Assembly: GCA_050692985.1 (NCBI GenBank)
Contig: JBOGVZ010000070.1
Coordinates: forward strand, 1-62,144
Length of the DNA stretch: 62,144 nucleotides
Direction: 5' to 3'
Source: JBOGVZ01 sp050692985
GTDB taxonomy: Bacteria; Actinomycetota; UBA4738; CALAEC01
Below the pieces are notes generated by a model that worked only from the letters and a program-made list of their open reading frames with translations, did not search any database and was not told where the DNA came from. This document shows, in pieces, positions 40,819 through 49,760 of the stretch; position 1 is the stretch's first letter; every line of letters starts with the position of its first letter. The position numbers and the translations under genes are program-made.

Positions 40819-40821
40819 AAT
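40816..40821 (+). promoter_or_regulatory. Possible leaderless -10 for the second tyrosine kinase
   Basis: TAGAAT, partly within the preceding stop codon, ends 8 nt before ATG 40830. It matches the layout at the paralogue (13820-13825). Confidence 0.4.
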
Positions 40822-40829
40822 GGCCGTTC

Positions 40830-42839
40830 ATGCTTGAGCAGACCCCCGCACCCGTCTCGCCGCCCTCCCTTCCCCCGGAGGGCCCCTCCGAGCTGCGCGA
40901 GTACCTGGCCGTCCTCAGGGCCCGGAAGTGGAGCATCGCCGCGATCACGCTGGTCACGGTGGCGGCGGCGCTGTTCTTCTCGTTCCGTCAGGTCCCCATC
41001 TACGAGTCCGAGGCCCAGGTGCTGGTGAACCCCGTCCCCACCTCGGGATTCAGCTCCGCCCCGCCCCCCGTCCCCAACCTGGACACCGAGCGGACTGTTG
41101 CCGCTTCTCTCGAGGTCGCCGAGCTGGCCGCGGACCGCCTGGACGGTGCGGTCGATCCGAAGGACCTGGTCGGGAACCTTTCCGTGGAGGTGGCCACCAA
41201 CAGCGAGGTGCTCATCTTCCGGTACTCCGACCCCAGCCCCCTCCAGGCGCAGCGAGTAGCGGCGGCGTTCGCCCAGTCGTACCTGGAGTTCCGCCGCCAG
41301 AAGGCCCTGGAGAGCGTGGTCCAGATCCAGGAATCGATCCAGCAGCAGATCGACCAGGTGACCGCCGAGCTGGGCAGGGTGAACCGGCGTATCGCCGCCA
41401 CGCAGGACGAGGTCGAGCGGGCCAACCTCCAGACCAGGACCAGCCAGTTAGCGGCGCAGCTCGCCGTGCTGGAGCAGCAGCGGTCCCAGGCCGCGTCGGG
41501 AAGCCAGCTGCGGGTGGGCGACATCATCGCCGAGGCCGGCCTGCCCTCCTCTCCGGCCAGCCCCAACCACGTGCTCAATGGGGCCCTGGCGTTGCTGGTG
41601 GGACTGGCGCTGGGCGTGGGCTTCGCCTTCCTCCGTGAGCGTCTGGACGACCGGCTCCGCGGCCAGGGCGACCTGGAGTCCCGGGCCGGCGCCCCGGTGC
41701 TGGCGGTGGTCCCCAGGGTCCAGGGCTGGAGGAAGAAGAACGAGACGCCGCTGGTCGGCCTGACCGAGCCGCGGGGCGGACCGGCGGAGGCCTACCGCAC
41801 CCTGCGAACCGGGATCCTGTTCGCGGCGTCCGAGCGCGAAGTCCGAACCATCCTGATCACCAGCCCTCATCCCGGGGAGGGGAAGACGGCCACGGCCGCG
41901 AACCTGGCCGTGGTCCTGGCCCAGGCTGGAAAGAGGGTCATCGTGGTCTCGGCGGATCTCCGCAAGCCGCGGCTGCACCGGTTCTTCAAGGTGCCCAACA
42001 CGTCGGGGCTCAGCGGGCTGCTCACCGGCGAAGAGGATCTCCGGGGAGCCGTGCGGGACGTGGGCCTCAACCACCTGCGCGTGGTCCCCAGCGGACCCGT
42101 CCCCAAGAATCCCGCTGAGCTGCTGGGCTCCCATGCCATGGACAAGGCCCTGGAACGGTTCGAGAAGGCCGCGGACCTGGTGATCATCGATGGCCCACCG
42201 GTCCTCGACGTGGCCGACACCATCACTCTGACCCCATTCGTCGACGCCGTGGTGATCGTGGCCGACGCGGAGACCACCAGCCGGGGGGCCCTGACACACG
42301 CTCGAAAGCAGCTCGAGCAGGTCAAGGCCAACGTGATCGGGGCGGTGTTCAACAACCTCGATCCCACGAAGGCCCGCCCCTACTACTATCGCTACTACTA
42401 CCAGTACGGATACCAGTACCGGTACGCGCAGGAGGAGCCCCGGGGACGGCGAGGACGGGCGCGGGCGGCCGAGGAGGCGGCCTGGGAGCCCCCGCCCTCG
42501 GCGCCCCCACGGGAGCCGTCCCAGCCCAGGGCACACTCCGGTCCCCAGGCACCGGTGGCCCAGCCCCAGGCTCCGATGTCGGTTGAGCCTCAGGAGCGTC
42601 CACGGTCCGAAGGGGATACCACGGAGCGGCCGTCGCTCGAGGACATCGCCTACGAGGAGCTGATGCGTTCGCTCACGGATTCCGGGGATGTCCTGGGAGA
42701 TGCGGCCGGATCGGGGCCTCCCGAAGGTAGCGTTCCCCCCGGTGGAGCGGAGCGGAACACTCGGGCGGGGGAACCGGCTCGTGAGCGGGAACAGGCCGAG
42801 CGGCCCCGGGGGTCGGGGACTCCCACCGAGACGCCGTGA
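40830..42839 (+). CDS. Polysaccharide co-polymerase and tyrosine autokinase, second copy
   Basis: 669 residues with the same architecture as the kinase at 13.8 kb: Wzz domain (ELREYLAVLRARKWSIAAI), two membrane helices, coiled coil, Walker A SPHPGEGKTA near residue 344, LVIIDGPPVLDVAD as Walker B and a tyrosine cluster near 516-532 (RPYYYRYYYQYGYQYRYA). The two proteins are highly similar except in the first 20 residues and the Pro/Glu-rich C-terminal tails. This copy lies directly after the initiating transferase and is the likely chain-length regulator for the locus. Its stop overlaps the DUF4012 gene (GTGA). Confidence 0.92.
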   Translation: MLEQTPAPVSPPSLPPEGPSELREYLAVLRARKWSIAAITLVTVAAALFFSFRQVPIYESEAQVLVNPVPTSGFSSAPPPVPNLDTERTVAASLEVAELAADRLDGAVDPKDLVGNLSVEVATNSEVLIFRYSDPSPLQAQRVAAAFAQSYLEFRRQKALESVVQIQESIQQQIDQVTAELGRVNRRIAATQDEVERANLQTRTSQLAAQLAVLEQQRSQAASGSQLRVGDIIAEAGLPSSPASPNHVLNGALALLVGLALGVGFAFLRERLDDRLRGQGDLESRAGAPVLAVVPRVQGWRKKNETPLVGLTEPRGGPAEAYRTLRTGILFAASEREVRTILITSPHPGEGKTATAANLAVVLAQAGKRVIVVSADLRKPRLHRFFKVPNTSGLSGLLTGEEDLRGAVRDVGLNHLRVVPSGPVPKNPAELLGSHAMDKALERFEKAADLVIIDGPPVLDVADTITLTPFVDAVVIVADAETTSRGALTHARKQLEQVKANVIGAVFNNLDPTKARPYYYRYYYQYGYQYRYAQEEPRGRRGRARAAEEAAWEPPPSAPPREPSQPRAHSGPQAPVAQPQAPMSVEPQERPRSEGDTTERPSLEDIAYEELMRSLTDSGDVLGDAAGSGPPEGSVPPGGAERNTRAGEPAREREQAERPRGSGTPTETP

Positions 42840-44863
42840 CCGAGCTCGACCTGCCCGAGCGGGTCGAACGCAGGAAGGTCCGGACACGGGTTCGGGTCAA
42901 GCACAAGCACTCCCGGCGCAAGCGCGGCCGGCGCCGCCTGCGCATCGCGTTGATCGTCCTGGGGGTGCTGATCCTGCTGACCCTGCTGGCCGTCATCCCG
43001 GCGCTCGGCATCCGTAGCCGCCTGGACGAGGCCCGGGTCGAGATGCGGCAGGGCTTGTCCGCCCTGCTGGCGGGGGAAGCGGAGGAGGCCGGGAACCGTT
43101 TCTTCGCCGCGGAGGATGCGTTCCTCCGGGCCCAGGACCAGGCCGAGAACCCCCTCCTGCGTGCGGCCGGATACCTTCCGGTCCTGGGCCGGACCCCGGA
43201 TGCGATGATGAACATGTCGGAGGCCGGGGTCCTGGTGGCCCGGAGCGGACAGGTGGTTTCCGCCGCCATGGCCGAGCTGCCGGAGGGGACCATCGCGCTG
43301 GCTCCGGAGAGGGGAGCTATCTCCCTTCGGCCCCTGCGAACTTTGGCCCCGGCGTTCGCTGACGCCCGTGAGCTGGTGGTCCAGGCCCGGGCGGTGATGG
43401 ACGGTTCCCCGGCCACCGGGCTGCTGGGGCCCGTGGACCAGGCGCAGGGGGAGCTGGTCGCCGAGCTGGACAGAGCGGAGCGAGTCGTGACCGCCGCGGC
43501 GGCCATGACCAGGGCCCTCCCCGGCTACCTGGGAGGAGGCGGAGTCCGCCGGTACTTCCTGGCGGCCCAGAACCCGGCCGAGCTTCGCGGCACGGGTGGG
43601 TTCATCGGGCAGTACGCCATCATGACCACCAGGAGGGGCCGGGTCGATCTGTCGGACTTCAGGACCATCGACACGCTTCCCGATGCCGACGCGAGCGACC
43701 TCGAGCCCCCCAATGCCGACTTCGCTGCCAGGTACGACCGGTATGGGGGGGCCGGGTTCTGGCGGAACATCAACATGACCGCTGACTTCCCCTCGGCGGC
43801 CGTGTCCATCGAACGGCTGTACGAGGAGGTCACCGGCACTCGCCTCGACGGTGTCATCGCCGCAGACCCGTTCGCCCTAGCGGCGCTGATGGAGTCCACA
43901 GGTGAGGATGTGACTGTTCCCGGGACCGACCGCACCGTGGATGCCGGCTCGGTGGTCGACTACGTCACCAACCAGGCCTACGCCGAGTTCTCCGACCAGC
44001 GAACCAGGAAGCGGCTGCTGGGCGACCTGGCCGAGGAGGTCTTCGACCGGTTCCTGACGGGCGGGTTCTCAGGCGGTCCGGTGCAGGCCGGTGGGGCTCT
44101 CGTGGCGGCAGCCGCAGACGGCCACCTGGTGTTGCACTCCACGAAGGAGACGGAGCAGCGGGCATTCCGGGCTGCCGAAGTGGCAGGTGCGCTGGGCAGT
44201 GCAGCCGGAGACGCCCTGGCCGTGGTCACCAACAATGCCGGGGCCAACAAGATCGACTTCTTCCTCGGGCGGTCCATCCGGTACGAGGTCCGGCTGGGAG
44301 CCGAAGGGACCGGCACCGGTGACCTGACTCTCGAGCTGGCCAATGCGGCCCCGCGCGCGGGACAACCCCGGTACGTCATCGGGCCTCACTCCGACGCGTT
44401 CAAGGCGGGGGAGAACGTGAGCTTCCTGGACGTGTACTGCTCCCGGCAGTGTGGGCTGGGGGAGGTCCGCATCGACGGTCGAGCGGCCACCGCCGGCGGC
44501 CCTCCGGAGCTGGGGCACCAGGTGTTCTCGACGGAGGTCCGCATCCCCAGCGGCGCCACCCGCATCCTGAAGTACCGCCGGCTGTTGAGCGAGGCCTGGG
44601 AGGGGGACGACGGCGGGGGGACCTATCGGCTGACGTTCCGCGGCCAGACCACGATCAAGCCGGCTTCGCTGGTGGTCGACGTGCGGGCGCCTGAGGGCAT
44701 GCACATCGTCCGGGCCTCGCCGGGCATGCGGGTGGACGGCGGCCGGGCCGTGTGGGAAGGGCAGGCCGGGGACCTCATGGTGTTCGAGGTGGAGTTCCAG
44801 CGCCCCATGACGTCGCGGATGTGGCGAACTGTTGTTCGGTTCCTGAGCAGGCCGGTGATCTAG
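42836..44863 (+). CDS. DUF4012 membrane-anchored protein
   Basis: 675 residues from GTG 42836. A strongly basic cytoplasmic start (about 10-36, KHKHSRRKRGRRR) leads into one membrane helix (37-58) and a large extracytoplasmic part. LPVLGRTPD near 115, the block YFLAAQNPAELRGTGGFIGQYAIM near 240, and LDGVIAADPFALAALMESTGEDV near 335 identify the DUF4012 family, often placed beside exopolysaccharide kinases in Actinobacteria and Chloroflexi. Some members resemble LytR-CpsA-Psr ligases in position and topology, so a role in attaching or exporting polysaccharide is plausible but unproven. Confidence 0.8.
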   Translation: MTELDLPERVERRKVRTRVRVKHKHSRRKRGRRRLRIALIVLGVLILLTLLAVIPALGIRSRLDEARVEMRQGLSALLAGEAEEAGNRFFAAEDAFLRAQDQAENPLLRAAGYLPVLGRTPDAMMNMSEAGVLVARSGQVVSAAMAELPEGTIALAPERGAISLRPLRTLAPAFADARELVVQARAVMDGSPATGLLGPVDQAQGELVAELDRAERVVTAAAAMTRALPGYLGGGGVRRYFLAAQNPAELRGTGGFIGQYAIMTTRRGRVDLSDFRTIDTLPDADASDLEPPNADFAARYDRYGGAGFWRNINMTADFPSAAVSIERLYEEVTGTRLDGVIAADPFALAALMESTGEDVTVPGTDRTVDAGSVVDYVTNQAYAEFSDQRTRKRLLGDLAEEVFDRFLTGGFSGGPVQAGGALVAAAADGHLVLHSTKETEQRAFRAAEVAGALGSAAGDALAVVTNNAGANKIDFFLGRSIRYEVRLGAEGTGTGDLTLELANAAPRAGQPRYVIGPHSDAFKAGENVSFLDVYCSRQCGLGEVRIDGRAATAGGPPELGHQVFSTEVRIPSGATRILKYRRLLSEAWEGDDGGGTYRLTFRGQTTIKPASLVVDVRAPEGMHIVRASPGMRVDGGRAVWEGQAGDLMVFEVEFQRPMTSRMWRTVVRFLSRPVI

Positions 44864-44897
44864 GCTTGGATGTTTCTGCTAGGTTTATGGGGGGTAC

Positions 44898-44927
44898 TTG
44901 CATTCGGGAGACTCATCCCCATACACT
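44898..44927 (+). promoter_or_regulatory. Promoter of the LAVTG surface protein gene
   Basis: TTGCAT (44898-44903), 18-bp spacer, TACACT (44922-44927), in a lower-G+C stretch 65 nt before the ATG. Unlike many genes here, this one has a leader and a GAGGGAGG binding site. Confidence 0.55.
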
Positions 44928-44992
44928 TTCGGGCAAATTGCCAATCAACGCGTCGCCAGGGCGGGAACGTCGGTGACGAGGGAGGTAGCGCC

Positions 44993-45484
44993 ATGAGACG
45001 GATGACCGGAGCGGCGATCACGGCGACCGCGGCGATCCTGCTTCTGGCCGCGCCGGCCGGAGCGCAAGAGTACCCGCCTGAAGGGGCCACCTGCGGAGTG
45101 TCCGCCACCGTGGTCCCGGCGGGTGGCTCCCTGACCGTCTCCTGTGCTGGCCTGCTTCCCGGGAGCCCGTGGACGATCACGTTCGAGTCCGAGCCCCAGG
45201 TCCTGGCGACCGGTACGGCCGGTGCCGATGGCTCGTTCTCCACTTCGGTGACGATCCCGAGCAATGCCAGCCCCGGCGCCCACACGCTCACGATCACCGG
45301 GACCGAGGCGGACGGCAGTCCCTTCTCGATCTCGATCCCGATCACCGTCTCCGGGGCCGCCGTGCCCGGGCTGGCGGTGACCGGCGGGAACATCACCGTG
45401 GGGCTGATCCTGCTGGCCGGGCTGCTGGCCGCGGCGGCCGCTGCCCTGCTGGTGGGTCGGCGCCGGGCACGCGTTCAGGCCTAG
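44993..45484 (+). CDS. LAxTG-type sortase-anchored surface protein
   Basis: 163 residues. Signal peptide (RRMTGAAITATAAILLLAAPAGAQ), then one beta-rich Ig-like domain of about 95 residues with a single Cys pair (TCGVSAT ... VSCAGLL) and the repeated pattern GSFSTSVTIPSNASPGAHTLTITG. The end is a cell-wall sorting signal: VPGLAVTGG, a hydrophobic stretch and RRRAR. LAVTG fits the LAxTG motif of class E sortases of high-G+C actinobacteria. ATG preceded by GAGGGAGG. No sortase gene is in the window. Ligand and role unknown. Confidence 0.8.
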   Translation: MRRMTGAAITATAAILLLAAPAGAQEYPPEGATCGVSATVVPAGGSLTVSCAGLLPGSPWTITFESEPQVLATGTAGADGSFSTSVTIPSNASPGAHTLTITGTEADGSPFSISIPITVSGAAVPGLAVTGGNITVGLILLAGLLAAAAAALLVGRRRARVQA

Positions 45485-45500
45485 AAGCGACACCCTCATG

Positions 45501-45527
45501 AAAGGGGCCCCCAGCCGGGGCCCCTTT
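45501..45527 (+). terminator. Terminator after the LAVTG protein gene
   Basis: Perfect 11-bp stem AAAGGGGCCCC / GGGGCCCCTTT around CAGCC, 17 nt after the stop codon. The A/T ends of the stem make it suitable in either direction. Confidence 0.75.
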
Positions 45528-45614
45528 CGCATTCGTCCAGTGGAGCCGCTGTCCCCTTCTGACTTTCTGTCAGGGCCATTCGCCGGAATCGTTCGAAGGG
45601 GCGCTCCGGTAGCG

Positions 45615-45643
45615 TTGGCTCGATCGTCCGCTCCGAATATACT
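45615..45643 (+). promoter_or_regulatory. Promoter of the hydrolase-ugd-uxs group
   Basis: TTGGCT (45615-45620), 17-bp spacer, TATACT (45638-45643). The -10 ends 7 nt before GTG 45651, so the transcript is probably leaderless. This is the best complete promoter of the leaderless set. Confidence 0.6.
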
Positions 45644-45650
45644 CCCACCC

Positions 45651-46583
45651 GTGATTCCCCTGATCGATCGAGCGCTGCTCCGTGGCCACGACTCGTTCCT
45701 CGCGAACGGCATCGAGGAGCGGGCGTTCCTGATGGAGGTCGGGGACGGCCACTGCTTCGCCATCTTCAACCGGCCCTCCGATCGGGCCGCGTTGAGCCGA
45801 GGATTCGTCATCCTTCACTCGCACGGAGACGAGTTCCTCAATCTCCGCCGCATGGAGCGGGCCATCGGGCGCAGCCTGGCCAGGATGGGCTTTCCGGTGC
45901 TGAGCTTCCATCGGCGAGGATACGGCGACTCCACGGGCGATCTCTCCCAGACGACCCTGGGTACCCAGGAGGAAGACATCGCCGCGGCCATCGACCAGTT
46001 GCGGGCCCTGGGCGGAGTGGCCGAGGTGGGGATGGTGGGGGTCCGCCTCGGCGCCCTCCTGACGGCGGCGGCGGTCCGAGGTGGCCAGGTGGACAGGTTG
46101 ATCCTCGTGAACCCCGTCTTCCGGAGCGAGCCCTATTTCAAGGGCTTGATGAAGCAGACGATCGGGATCCGGCTGGTGGGTGCCCAGGTGGCTCCGCAGG
46201 CCTCCGTGGAGGAGTTCCTCGAGACCCTGACGACGCGGGGCGAGATCGATCTCATGGGGTTCCCGATGTACCGGACCCTGTACGAGGATCTGGCCGGGCT
46301 CGGTGACCTGGCCTCGGACGTGGGCTCCTTGAGCGGCAGGGCCCTGGTCCTCGAGGCCACGCGGGCGACCTCGGTCCGAGGCGACCTCGCCGCCTTCACG
46401 AAGTCGGTGGAGGGGAACGGGGGGGAGTGCCGGGTGGAGTTGGTCCGGGAGCCCCCCGGGGTGAAGTTCGGGCAGAAGCCGTTCGTCTTCTCCGCCGACC
46501 CCACGGTGTTCGTGGATCGCCAGGGCCCCATGCTCGAGGACATGGCCGCGCTGGTGGAGGGGTGGGCGCATGCGGACGTATGA
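45651..46583 (+). CDS. Alpha/beta-hydrolase-fold protein, nucleophile lost
   Basis: 310 residues. GFVILHSHGDEFLNLRRMERAIGRSLARMGFPVLSFHRRGYGDS is the typical first half of an alpha/beta hydrolase, but the nucleophile elbow reads GVRLGALL, with Arg where Ser, Cys or Asp should be, so it is probably not a conventional hydrolase. The frame overlaps the next hydrolase-like gene by 14 nt. The paired arrangement recalls the two exosortase-associated hydrolases of polysaccharide loci in proteobacteria. Start GTG 45651 is supported by the promoter just upstream. Confidence 0.7.
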   Translation: MIPLIDRALLRGHDSFLANGIEERAFLMEVGDGHCFAIFNRPSDRAALSRGFVILHSHGDEFLNLRRMERAIGRSLARMGFPVLSFHRRGYGDSTGDLSQTTLGTQEEDIAAAIDQLRALGGVAEVGMVGVRLGALLTAAAVRGGQVDRLILVNPVFRSEPYFKGLMKQTIGIRLVGAQVAPQASVEEFLETLTTRGEIDLMGFPMYRTLYEDLAGLGDLASDVGSLSGRALVLEATRATSVRGDLAAFTKSVEGNGGECRVELVREPPGVKFGQKPFVFSADPTVFVDRQGPMLEDMAALVEGWAHADV

Positions 46584-47427
46584 GGAGTTCCCCGTCTACG
46601 TCCCCCTGGGGGAGGAGCGACTGAGCGCCGTGGTGTGCGTCCCCGCCGACAGCCCCAGGGACCTGGGCGTGCTGCTGGTGGCCGGCGGCAACATGGGGCG
46701 GACCCACGCCAACCGGATGTGGGTGCAGATCGCCCGCCTGCTGGCCGCCCGGGGCGTGGCCTCCATCCGGTTCGACTACCATGGGATGGGCGACAGCTCC
46801 TCGCTGGAGTCCATGCATTTCGACATAGAGAAGCCCCTGGTCGGGGACGTGCGGGCCGTGGCCGACTTCCTCCAGCGGGCCACGGGCGTCCGTCACCTGG
46901 CCTCCGTGGCCACTTGCTACGGGGCCAGGACGGCCATCGCCGTCGCCGCGGAGCGACCCGATGTCATCCACGTCACCGCCCTCCCCTTCCCCCTTTTCCG
47001 GGGGACCCGCCTGGGCACCCGCAGCCGGGTCCGAGAGCGGGTCAACCGGTTCCGCCTGGGCGGCGCCCTGCTGGAGCGTCCGGCGGTCCTTCGGCTGCGA
47101 CGGCGCCTGGCGGGGAACAGGACCCTGGAGGGGGGCCAGGTCAGCCCCGGGCTGGTCCGCGACCTGGAGGTGCTCCTGGGCCGGGGGACGGTCACGTTCG
47201 TGTACGGGGACCGCACCCGGTACCTGGCCGAGCTCCGCGAGGCCCTGGCCGTGCTGGAGCCCCGCCTGGACGCGGGGCAGCGCCACCGCCTCCGGGTCAC
47301 CGTGATCAAGGACATGGACCTCCACCGATACGCCACCGTGGCGGAGCAGGAGATCGCCATCGAGCACGCGGTCGGGTCGATCGACGAGGCCGCCCGCCGG
47401 GTGGACCTCCGCGCGATGAGCACGTAG
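46570..47427 (+). CDS. Alpha/beta-hydrolase-fold protein with Cys in the nucleophile elbow
   Basis: 285 residues. GVLLVAGGNMGRTHANRMWVQIARLLAARGVASIRFDYHGMGDSS gives the oxyanion region and core strands; the elbow reads ATCYGAR, so Cys near residue 119 could be the nucleophile, as in dienelactone hydrolase. A late acidic and His residue are present (IKDMDLHRYAT). It overlaps the preceding gene by 14 nt and precedes ugd by 25 nt. Likely a cytoplasmic partner of the first protein; substrate unknown, perhaps a polysaccharide precursor or its lipid. Confidence 0.72.
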   Translation: MRTYEEFPVYVPLGEERLSAVVCVPADSPRDLGVLLVAGGNMGRTHANRMWVQIARLLAARGVASIRFDYHGMGDSSSLESMHFDIEKPLVGDVRAVADFLQRATGVRHLASVATCYGARTAIAVAAERPDVIHVTALPFPLFRGTRLGTRSRVRERVNRFRLGGALLERPAVLRLRRRLAGNRTLEGGQVSPGLVRDLEVLLGRGTVTFVYGDRTRYLAELREALAVLEPRLDAGQRHRLRVTVIKDMDLHRYATVAEQEIAIEHAVGSIDEAARRVDLRAMST

Positions 47428-47452
47428 GCCGCCGGCCGGAGGTGGGTGCCAC

Positions 47453-48772
47453 ATGAGGGCGTGCGTGGTGGGAACCGGACACGTGGGACTGGCCACGGCC
47501 GTGGCCTTCGCCCACCTGGGCCACGAGGTCACCGCCATCGACTCCGACCCGGAGAAGGTGGCCGGGCTCCAGCGGGGGACGGCCCCGTTCTTCGAGCCGG
47601 GGTTGGAGGAGCTCCTGCGGGAGGAGGCCGCCGCGGGGCGGCTGGCGTTCACCGGCGACCTCGAGCAGGCCGTGTCCCCCGCCGAGCTCGTCTTCCTGTG
47701 CGTGGGCACTCCCGCCCGCCCGGACGGGGAGGCCAACCTCCTGGCGGTGGAGCGAGCCACCCGGGGGATCGCCGCGCACGCCACCGACGGGGTCGTCGTC
47801 GTGGAGAAGTCCACCGTTCCCGCGGGCACCGCGGCCCGTGTCCGGCTCACGCTGGCGCGGGAGCGGCCGGACTTGCAATTCGACGTGGCCTGCAACCCGG
47901 AGTTCCTCCGGGAGGGGCGGGCCCTGGAGGACACCCTCCATCCCGACCGCGTCCTGGTGGGGGCCGACTCGGACCGGGCCTTCGAGGTGCTGCGCCGAGC
48001 CTACCGGCCCCTCACCGACGCGGGCGTTCGCCTCATCGAGACCGACATCACCACGGCCGAGGTGGCCAAGCACGCCTGCAACGCCTTCCTGGCCCTGAAG
48101 GTCTCCTACGCGAACCTGCTGGCCCGGCTGTGCGAGGAGCTGGGATCCGACGTGGTCGCCGTGGCCGACGTGATGGGGGCCGACCCCAGGATCGGGCGGG
48201 CCTTCCTGAACGCGGGGATCGGCTACGGGGGGTACTGCCTGCCCAAGGACGTGGCCGCCTTCGAGCGCCTGGCGGCCCGGGCCGGCTACGACGTGCCGCT
48301 GCTCCGGGAGGTGGCCCGGATCAACGATGAGGCCCTGGACCGGGCGTTCGCCTGCATCCGCGAGGCGCTGTGGAACCTGGAGGACAAGCGCATCGCCCTC
48401 CTGGGGCTGGCCTACAAGCCCGGGACCGACGATGTCCGGGAGTCCCCGGCCCTGAAGCTGGCCCGGACCCTGCTGGACCGGGGGGCCCGGGTGGTCGGCT
48501 TCGACCCGCACGCTTCGGCCAACGCCAAGGCCGAGCTCCCCGACCTGGAGGTGGCCGCGGACGCCGACGAGGCCGCCCGGGGGGCCCACTGCATGGTGGT
48601 GTGCACCGAGTGGGAGGAGTTCCGGTCGCTCGACCCCCGCCGCCTCAAGGAGCTGATGGCCTATCCCGTGGTCGTGGACGGCCGGAACCTCCTCGACCCC
48701 CGGGCCATGGAGGAGGCGGGCTTCACGTACTACGCCATGGGACGGTCCCCGGGCGCGCCCCCGAAGGTGTGA
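47453..48772 (+). CDS. ugd: UDP-glucose 6-dehydrogenase
   Basis: 439 residues, the NAD-dependent four-electron oxidation of UDP-glucose to UDP-glucuronate. VVGTGHVGLATAVAFAHLGHEV binds NAD, FLCVGTPARPDG and EKSTVPAGTAARV follow, NPEFLREGRALEDTLHPDRVLVG is the substrate region, and the catalytic Cys is in GYGGYCLPKD near residue 262, where most family members read GFGGSCFPKD. ATG preceded by GGAGG at 9 nt. It supplies UDP-GlcA to the next gene. Confidence 0.95.
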   Translation: MRACVVGTGHVGLATAVAFAHLGHEVTAIDSDPEKVAGLQRGTAPFFEPGLEELLREEAAAGRLAFTGDLEQAVSPAELVFLCVGTPARPDGEANLLAVERATRGIAAHATDGVVVVEKSTVPAGTAARVRLTLARERPDLQFDVACNPEFLREGRALEDTLHPDRVLVGADSDRAFEVLRRAYRPLTDAGVRLIETDITTAEVAKHACNAFLALKVSYANLLARLCEELGSDVVAVADVMGADPRIGRAFLNAGIGYGGYCLPKDVAAFERLAARAGYDVPLLREVARINDEALDRAFACIREALWNLEDKRIALLGLAYKPGTDDVRESPALKLARTLLDRGARVVGFDPHASANAKAELPDLEVAADADEAARGAHCMVVCTEWEEFRSLDPRRLKELMAYPVVVDGRNLLDPRAMEEAGFTYYAMGRSPGAPPKV

Positions 48773-48773
48773 C

Positions 48774-49721
48774 GTGCCCAGGGCGGTGGTCACCGGGGGA
48801 GCGGGGTTCCTCGGCTCACACCTGTGCGAGCGGCTCCTGGCCGAGGGGTGGGAGGTGGTGTGCCTGGACTCCCTGCTCACCGGCGACGCGTCGAACCTGA
48901 GCGGCTGCCTGGAGGATCCCCGGTTCCGGTTCGAGCGGTACGACGTCACGAACTACCTGCAGGTGGACGGGCCCCTGGACTGGGTCCTCCACCTGGCGTC
49001 ACCGGCGTCGCCCCGCGACTACCTGGAGTACCCGATCCACACGCTGAAGGTCGGGGCCCTGGGAGCGCTGCGATCGCTGGGGCTGGCCAAGGCGAAGTCC
49101 GCCGGCTTCCTGCTGGCCTCCACCTCCGAGGTGTACGGGGACCCCCAGGTCCACCCGCAGCCCGAGTCGTACTGGGGCAACGTCAACCCGGTGGGGGTCA
49201 GAGGGGTCTACGACGAGGCCAAGCGGTTCGCCGAAGCCATGGCCATGGCCTATCGGCGGGTGCACGGGGTCCCCGCCAAGATCGCCCGGATCTTCAACAC
49301 CTACGGTCCGCGCCTGCGGCAAGACGACGGTCGGGCCGTCCCCACCTTCATCTCCCAGGCCCTGCGAGGAGAGCCGCTGACCGTCCACGGCGACGGGAGC
49401 CAGACGCGGTCCCTGTGCTACGTGGATGACATGGCGGAGGGGCTCGTTCGCCTTCTCCTGTCCGACAGCGCGAGACCGACGAACCTGGGGAACCCGGAGG
49501 AGGTGAAGATCCTCGAGGTCGCCGAGCTGGTGCGAGACCTGGCCGGGAGCTCCTCGGACATCGTGTTCGTGGACCGGCCCGAGGACGACCCCGAGGTCCG
49601 GTGCCCCGACATCGCCCGGGCCCGGACCGAGCTCGGCTGGGAGCCCCAGGTGCCGCTCCGGGCCGGGCTGGAGCGGACCATCGCCTGGGCCCGGCAGGCC
49701 TGGGACCACCCCACCGGCTGA
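48774..49721 (+). CDS. UDP-glucuronate decarboxylase (UDP-xylose synthase)
   Basis: 315 residues, GTG one base after the ugd stop. VVTGGAGFLGSHLCERLLAEG, WVLHLASPASPRDYLEYPIHTLKVG, STSEVYGDPQVHPQPESYWGNVNPVGVRGVYDEAKRFAEA and RIFNTYGPRLRQDDGRAVPTFI are close to the consensus of UXS, including the Y-x-x-x-K in VYDEAKR. With ugd it forms the two-step route from UDP-glucose to UDP-xylose, a further sugar for the polysaccharide. Confidence 0.9.
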   Translation: MPRAVVTGGAGFLGSHLCERLLAEGWEVVCLDSLLTGDASNLSGCLEDPRFRFERYDVTNYLQVDGPLDWVLHLASPASPRDYLEYPIHTLKVGALGALRSLGLAKAKSAGFLLASTSEVYGDPQVHPQPESYWGNVNPVGVRGVYDEAKRFAEAMAMAYRRVHGVPAKIARIFNTYGPRLRQDDGRAVPTFISQALRGEPLTVHGDGSQTRSLCYVDDMAEGLVRLLLSDSARPTNLGNPEEVKILEVAELVRDLAGSSSDIVFVDRPEDDPEVRCPDIARARTELGWEPQVPLRAGLERTIAWARQAWDHPTG

Positions 49722-49745
49722 CTGCGTCGGACCCGGGCCGCGCTG

Positions 49746-49751
49746 TAGGAT
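49746..49751 (+). promoter_or_regulatory. Possible leaderless -10 for glmS
   Basis: TAGGAT ends 9 nt before ATG 49761 with no Shine-Dalgarno. It would make glmS independent of the upstream ugd-uxs pair. Confidence 0.35.
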
Positions 49752-49760
49752 GGCCCCCTC

